Assembly: GCA_019925105.1 (NCBI GenBank)
Contig: JAHGAU010000021.1
Span: 496,001 to 560,000 of the forward strand
Length of the DNA: 64,000 nucleotides
Origin: Niebla homalea
Lineage: Eukaryota > Ascomycota > Lecanoromycetes > Lecanorales > Ramalinaceae
Reading direction: 5' to 3'
Under the pieces are notes generated by a model. That model worked only from the letters and a program-made list of their open reading frames with translations. It searched no databases and was not told the DNA's origin. A program made the position numbers and the translations under genes. Shown here one piece after another: positions 58,711 through 64,000 of this stretch (the first letter of the stretch is position 1; every line of letters starts with the position of its first letter).

Positions 58711-58830
58711 TTAGTATATTTAAGAAGCTTATAAACACTTGGTTAAAAAAAGCGTATTTCTCCCGGGCTTGTATTAATAATTATTATACAAATTCATTGA
58801 AGTATTACGTAACGTTTATTATTATATACA
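58711..58830 (+). repeat. Dispersed repeat R, copy 3
   Basis: The most degraded copy; it shares AAGAAGCTT, the ACTTGG...AAAAAAAGCG block, TTCTCCCG and TACGTAACGTTTATT with the copies at 39706 and 41668. LINE copy 2 inserted at its left edge. Confidence 0.55.
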
Positions 58831-59219
58831 TTATTTAATTATCGTATTAATAAGTAGATTTACAATATTTTATGTTTAACGGTTATATATTAATGGTTTT
58901 CAGAATACTTATAACTTTATATACCGTAAAATTAATTCCTTTAATTAAGTATAATATTCATTTCCTGCTTTATAATTATTGGAAATTAATTATTTTCATT
59001 AATAAAACATATATTGATTAGGTTACGGCTTATAGATAAGAAAAACATATATAAAGGTATAGGCAGGTAAAGTCGCCTGAGTAATCTCTTAAAGGTTTAT
59101 AACCGAAGCTTTATTTTATTACCTTAATGATATTACTTAAATACCAACGGTATTATCCTTTTATTTATTAAAATAAACTTTTTTAATAATCAAAAAAAGA
59201 GTGGGATATAAAGCTATTA
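58831..59219. other. AT-rich unclassified DNA
   Basis: Degraded DNA with no recognised feature. It contains the target of Copia-B copy 2. Confidence 0.5.
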
Positions 59220-59361
59220 TGTCAGCCTGGGTGCAGGCATGGTGGTGGTGTTGCATGGAGTGTCACTGAGCCGTTCTACGACGGTGCCAAGACACTATTA
59301 TAGCGCGTATAGATATCATTACCCATCACGTATATCTTATATTACCTGGGTATTTTATACA
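59220..59361 (+). repeat. Copia-B copy 2, 5' LTR
   Basis: It starts TGTCAGCCTGGGTGCAGGCA and ends TTTTATACA. It keeps much of its original G/C content and matches 21442-21565 inverted. Confidence 0.75.
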
Positions 59362-62300
59362 GATAATACTATGTTTCCTAAATAGATTGTATATAATTTA
59401 TATATATATTATTTACTCTTATACGTCCTTACGTTTAATAATTATAAGCGCGGTATTATATATTATTATAGCCACTTATTTATTAATTAATTTAAAGGCG
59501 TAATTAATTATTTAAAAAGCTTAAATTAAGTCCTTAAGGTTAATATATTATATATAAATTAAAAATAGAAAAGGAACTAAAGAGCATAATAAGCTTATTA
59601 CTTATTATTCCTTTATACCTTTAAGGTAAGTTTATATAAAGTTAAGTTTATTATTTTGAAAAATTAGGATTTATAGCTTACCGTTATTAAAGGTAAAGTT
59701 ATTAAATATTATATTTAAGAGCTTATTAACCTTATTCTTATAATAAAATTAATAAGCTTAGATATAGTAATAAAACCAATATAACCCGTCTTTATAATTG
59801 ACGAAGCTATTAATTTAAAGGTATTAATAGCTTATAAAAACGATTTATAGGTATAAAAGTTAAAACTATAAAAATAAAAAGAATAATATGCGTTTTTTAT
59901 TAAAATTAACGATTTTATATTCTTAATAGTTAATAAGGCGAACTTCGTTTACCTTAAAATCGTAAATTATTGTTTATAAAATGATTTATATACTCTTAAA
60001 ATTAAGCTTATACCTTTAAATTCTATTTACTTTTTAATGGTAGAAAAAGAATATTATAAAATTATAACGGGACCTAATTTTCATTAAAATATTAAAGTAT
60101 AACTCAATAAGTATATTTAAGTACTTATAAAAGCTAAAAGTAATAATATCTTTAAAGTACTTAATAAGAAATAAGTATATTATATTTTTATTAACGTAAT
60201 TGAGAAATAGGCTTTTATATTATTATAGATTTATGAATTCGGTATAAATAACTTAATAAACTTCTTAATCGTTTTTATTAATTTCAAGGAGTAATTTTAA
60301 AATTATATACGGTATAATAATATAAAAAAATTGACTCCGTCTTACTTGGTCTTTACTATTAATAAGAATTAAAATAATATTTAAAAAATAATAAGTTTAT
60401 ATTTAAGGGTAAAAATATTAAGTTAAAAGAATACCTTTATAATATTAAATATTAATTTAATGAATATAATTATTTACGTATAAATCGATTTAATCGATTT
60501 AATAACTTTAAATCCGATCCTATACTTAAAAGATAAATAAATAATAAACTTAAAGATATTAAAATAAAAAAGAAAGTTAATTAAGTTCTCGATAAATCTA
60601 GAAACTTCAAGTTTAAATAAAATAGTTTATTTATACCGGTTCGAAATAATAATGATAACTTCAATATATTTAATATAAGATAAGAATCTTATATATTATA
60701 ATCATTATAGATTTTAAATTACGGCTTAAGCTTTTATATTTATAAGGAAATAAAAAAAACCGGTTTATTAGAATAATAGATAAAAAGAACGATATTGTTA
60801 TTATTAATAATAATAACTTTAAAGTTATTACTTATAATGAAATCGAGGTAAATATCGATACCCTTAAAAATAATAACTTTATTATACTTTGTAACGTTAC
60901 GTATATACCTAACTTCATAATTAACGTCATATTTAATATTATCCTTATAAATAAAGGTATTTACTTTAATAATAAACGTTATTACTTTTATAGCAATAAA
61001 TAAATAAGAATACTAATTAAAACGATCGGTAAATATTACGTACTTAAAGATAATATTAAATAAGTCGACGTTATATTTATAACCGGTAAAGTTATCGTTA
61101 AATCAGCAATAATAAGTTAATAATATTAAATCTTTATATACGTTATTAATAAAGCAATTTAATACCTTTAGTAAGTAATTAAGGGGGTAAAAATTATTAA
61201 CGATATTAAAGCCTTGAATATAAGTAATTATAAGAAGCATGTTTTATTAAAAACTTACCGGATCGTATTAAGATCCTTATATAAAGTAGAAATATTAATA
61301 AAATTTTTCCCTTAAATTATTTATAACCTTATATAGATAAGTATAGTAATAAACCGGGATTAATAAGTATCTTATATTATTTACTTTAAATATAATTTCT
61401 AAATAATATATACTTATAAATATAAGTCTAAAGTAACAAATATCCTACGGAAGGCTATTAAAACGATTAAAATATAATATTATTATAATATAACCTTTAT
61501 CCGATTAAATAAAAAGAAATCCTTAAAATTTAACTTTAATAACTTTATCGACGAGCTTAATATTACCTTTAAGTTATTAATATTATATACCGCTATATAA
61601 AACGGTTATTTAAAATCAACAAATAATTTATTAATTATAAAAGTAAAGGTTATAAGGCTATAAGTAAAACTTCCTTAATTCTTATAGTTATAAATCGTAT
61701 AAACGGCCGGTTTCCTTATAAATTAAATATCAATAAAAAGGCATTTATAAGCTATATTATTTAAGAAGGTTATCGGCTTAAAGCTAAACCTTTAATACCT
61801 TAAATAATATAGCTATAAAGTTTATTTATTAATAAATTAATCTTTAAGAAAAAGAAATTAATAATAAGAGTATATATTAATTTCCTTATTATTTACGATA
61901 ATATTAATATTTATGATATATAGATACTTAATTAAAAAAAAGTAATATTTATAAAGAATATCTTTTTAAAGAATATAAGTTTTATAAAATTAATAAAATT
62001 AACTTAACTTAACTTAAAAAAGAATTATTCCTTTATTTAATTAATATCTTAAAAATAAATATATGTTATATTATTATTAAGTTATTATTAAATAATAAAG
62101 AAGAAGAAGAATTTATAAATAATATCGTTAACTTTATATAAAAGGGAAAAAGAAAAGAATATTAAGAAAATTATCTATTTTTATTAACTTTAATAATAAT
62201 AAATTACGATACGGCATTTAAGAATAATAACGGAAAAGATAATAATAACGGTAACGGTAATAAATTATTAACTTTATTATTAAATCCGTTATTAACTTTA

Positions 62301-63049
62301 TTAATTTTATTAACTTTAAAGCCGAAAAAAAAGATAATAATAAATCTAACTTTAATATAAGTAATATTAATAAAGGAAAAAGAGCTATAAAAAATATAAA
62401 GAAAAAAAATTATATTATAGCTTTTACTTTAATTATAAATAATTGAAAGCTATTATACTATATAATATTTATTGCTTTTTTATTATCTTATAAGCTTTAT
62501 AAGAAGGATAAAAAGCTATCTTTTTTTTTATTAAAAATAAATATACTTTATTATAATATTTTATTTACCGAATTAAAATATTATCGTTATATATTAAAAT
62601 ACTTATATATTACGGGTTTTAAATTAATAATTGAAGTAAAGCTTAAAACTCTTAAAGAAAAGGATATATAAGAAGAGTTTTTACTTAAATATATTAAAAA
62701 AGCGGATTAAATATTAATATTTATAGTTTAAATATTTAAATATAAATATAATAATAAAAGGTATCTTATTAAATATAAAATAAAGCTTTATATAAAAGGT
62801 AATTTATAAAATATTAAATAAAATATATTTACCGTTATTTTAATAATTAAAGTATTTAAGGTACTTATAGCTATAGTAACCGTATTCAATTTAAATACGA
62901 GATAATAAAACGCCGTTAATACGTTTATAAATAATAAAATAAACGAACTTATATATATTAAATTATTAAAAGGATATAGGAATAAAAACTTATTCTTTTT
63001 AATTTAAGCTTTATATAAACCTAAATAATTATTGACTTTATAATTTAAG

Positions 63050-64000
63050 AATCTCTTAAAAATCCTTATAGACTTAAATTTAAAGTAAATCCCTTAAATC
63101 GAATATTTCTTTATAAATAACTATATAATAATTTTCTTCTTTATAAATAATATTATTATTATTTACGATCGTAAGTATAATTAAAAAGTAAATAACTTTT
63201 AAAGTACATTCTTTAAGGTCTATAAGATAAAAAATTTAAGTAAAATAAAGTAATTTTTAAGTATAAAGATAATATAAGATTAATTAAATTAAAAAATCCG
63301 TTTATATTAAAATAATTATATCGATAAGTTTACGATAAGATTTAACGTTATAATATATCGTACTCTTAAATTACCTTTACGGAACACCGAAGCTTTTATT
63401 AAAAATACCGGGTAAGCCTTACCTTAAGAGATCTATATATATCAATAGTTTATTAACTTTATTAATTTTACGGCCGTTATAATTTAAACGGATATTACGT
63501 ACATAACGTTTAAGTTATTTAAGTTTTTTATAAATCCGTTAAAATAATACTTAAAAGCAGTTATAAAGGTATTATAATACTTTATATATATTAAGTATTA
63601 TATTATCGTATATAACGGAAAAATCATTAATCCGTATACCGTTTTTATAATATCCTTCGATACGTTATTTATTAACGATTTCGAAATATAATATAGCTTA
63701 TAAAATTATATCTTTAAACTCTTTAAAAGCTTAATCCATTAAAAAATAATAAAGTAAAAGACGGTTATAATAAGCTTTATTAAAGCCAAGTTTTTTAACT
63801 TTATACTTATAATAAATTAAACTTATATTGTTTACTAAAAATCGAATATAATAATACTTAAATAATCCGTATAATTTAAGGGATAAACTTATAGTTTATA
63901 ATAAAACTCCGTTATATAAATATATATTATTATTAATTACGTTAGAAATATTAGAGGAAAACGATTAATATTAAGTATATATTTATAGCGAAGATATTAA
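63050..64000 (+). pseudogene. Copia reverse transcriptase and RNase H relic (family B)
   Basis: The frame near 63110-63180 carries Phe-Ile-Asn-Asn in place of the Val-Asp-Asp active site. The 'TRTDIAH' block near 63490 and the 'KAKFF' block near 63785 mark the junction to RNase H (relatives have EAEF). The stretch 63695-63765 is the part shared with the broken end of Copia-B copy 1. It is cut by the window end. Confidence 0.6.

Larger units (their letters stand above)
59220..64000 (+). mobile_element. Copia retrotransposon, family B copy 2, runs off right edge
   Basis: It begins with a 142-bp LTR (59220-59361). Downstream it keeps the Copia order. A protease/pre-integrase region is around 60690-61020 ('CNVTYIPNFIINVIFN'). 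Integrase is around 61540-61760 ('YTAIQNGYLKSTNNLL', the region of the catalytic Glu, here Lys). An Asn-rich linker is near 62220-62330. Reverse transcriptase is near 63110-63180 ('FFFINNIIIIYDRKY', YVDD in relatives). 'VITRTDIAHITFKLFKFF' follows near 63470-63530. RNase H continues to the window edge. All are interrupted by RIP stops. The 3' LTR is outside. Confidence 0.75.

Overview
The window looks like a gene-poor, AT-rich block of a filamentous ascomycete genome that has been heavily mutated by RIP (repeat-induced point mutation). Three things point to this. Cytosines are almost absent from most of the sequence while TpA is abundant. Every repeat family seen is broken by TAA and TAG codons that sit where relatives have CAA or CAG. 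Catalytic Asp codons read as Asn, for example YINN where Copia reverse transcriptase has YVDD. I cannot name the species.

About 95% of the window is nested, dead transposable elements. From left to right: the 5' part of a LINE leaving the left edge (1-714, minus); a MITE-like element (1096-1621); a full-length LINE (1652-7476, plus); a Ty3/Gypsy relic (about 7491-9771, minus) holding an unmutated solo LTR (8359-8504); a complete Copia element of family A (10290-16902, minus) that carries a second copy of the MITE (13804-14344); a Copia element of family B (16908-21565, minus); and a second Copia-A (21817-35072, plus). That second Copia-A is split by a full-length minus-strand LINE (about 25741-32909), which is itself split by a 1.39 kb miniature LTR element (29945-31331). 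A 5'-truncated LINE (35839-37979), poorly classified DNA and a LINE 5' fragment (about 39830-41240) follow.

The most unusual object is an 8.1 kb element at 41875-49956. It is bounded by 38-bp perfect terminal inverted repeats. It holds the relic of a RecQ-like helicase gene on the plus strand at its left and, convergent on the minus strand at its right, a relic that reads like an OrsD/DUF3505-type zinc-binding protein. I know of no described transposon with this gene pair.

Directly to its right is the only GC-balanced island (49957 to about 52320). It contains one convincing intact gene: a two-exon gene on the minus strand (51256 to 50475) for a 233-residue type I membrane protein with a signal peptide, a 14-cysteine ectodomain, a Ser/Thr stalk and one membrane segment. 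It also holds a decayed reading frame downstream, a hAT-like MITE in the gene's upstream region, and a short membrane-anchor reading frame at the far edge. RIP-degraded DNA then resumes: a 17-bp minisatellite, another full-length LINE (52919-58691) and a Copia-B element (59220 to the right edge).

The intact gene is thus a lone unit inside transposon DNA, the setting in which plant-associated fungi often keep fast-evolving surface or secreted proteins. Element boundaries come from matched repeats and target-site duplications read by eye. Coding relics come from conceptual reading through RIP-type stops, so their edges are approximate.
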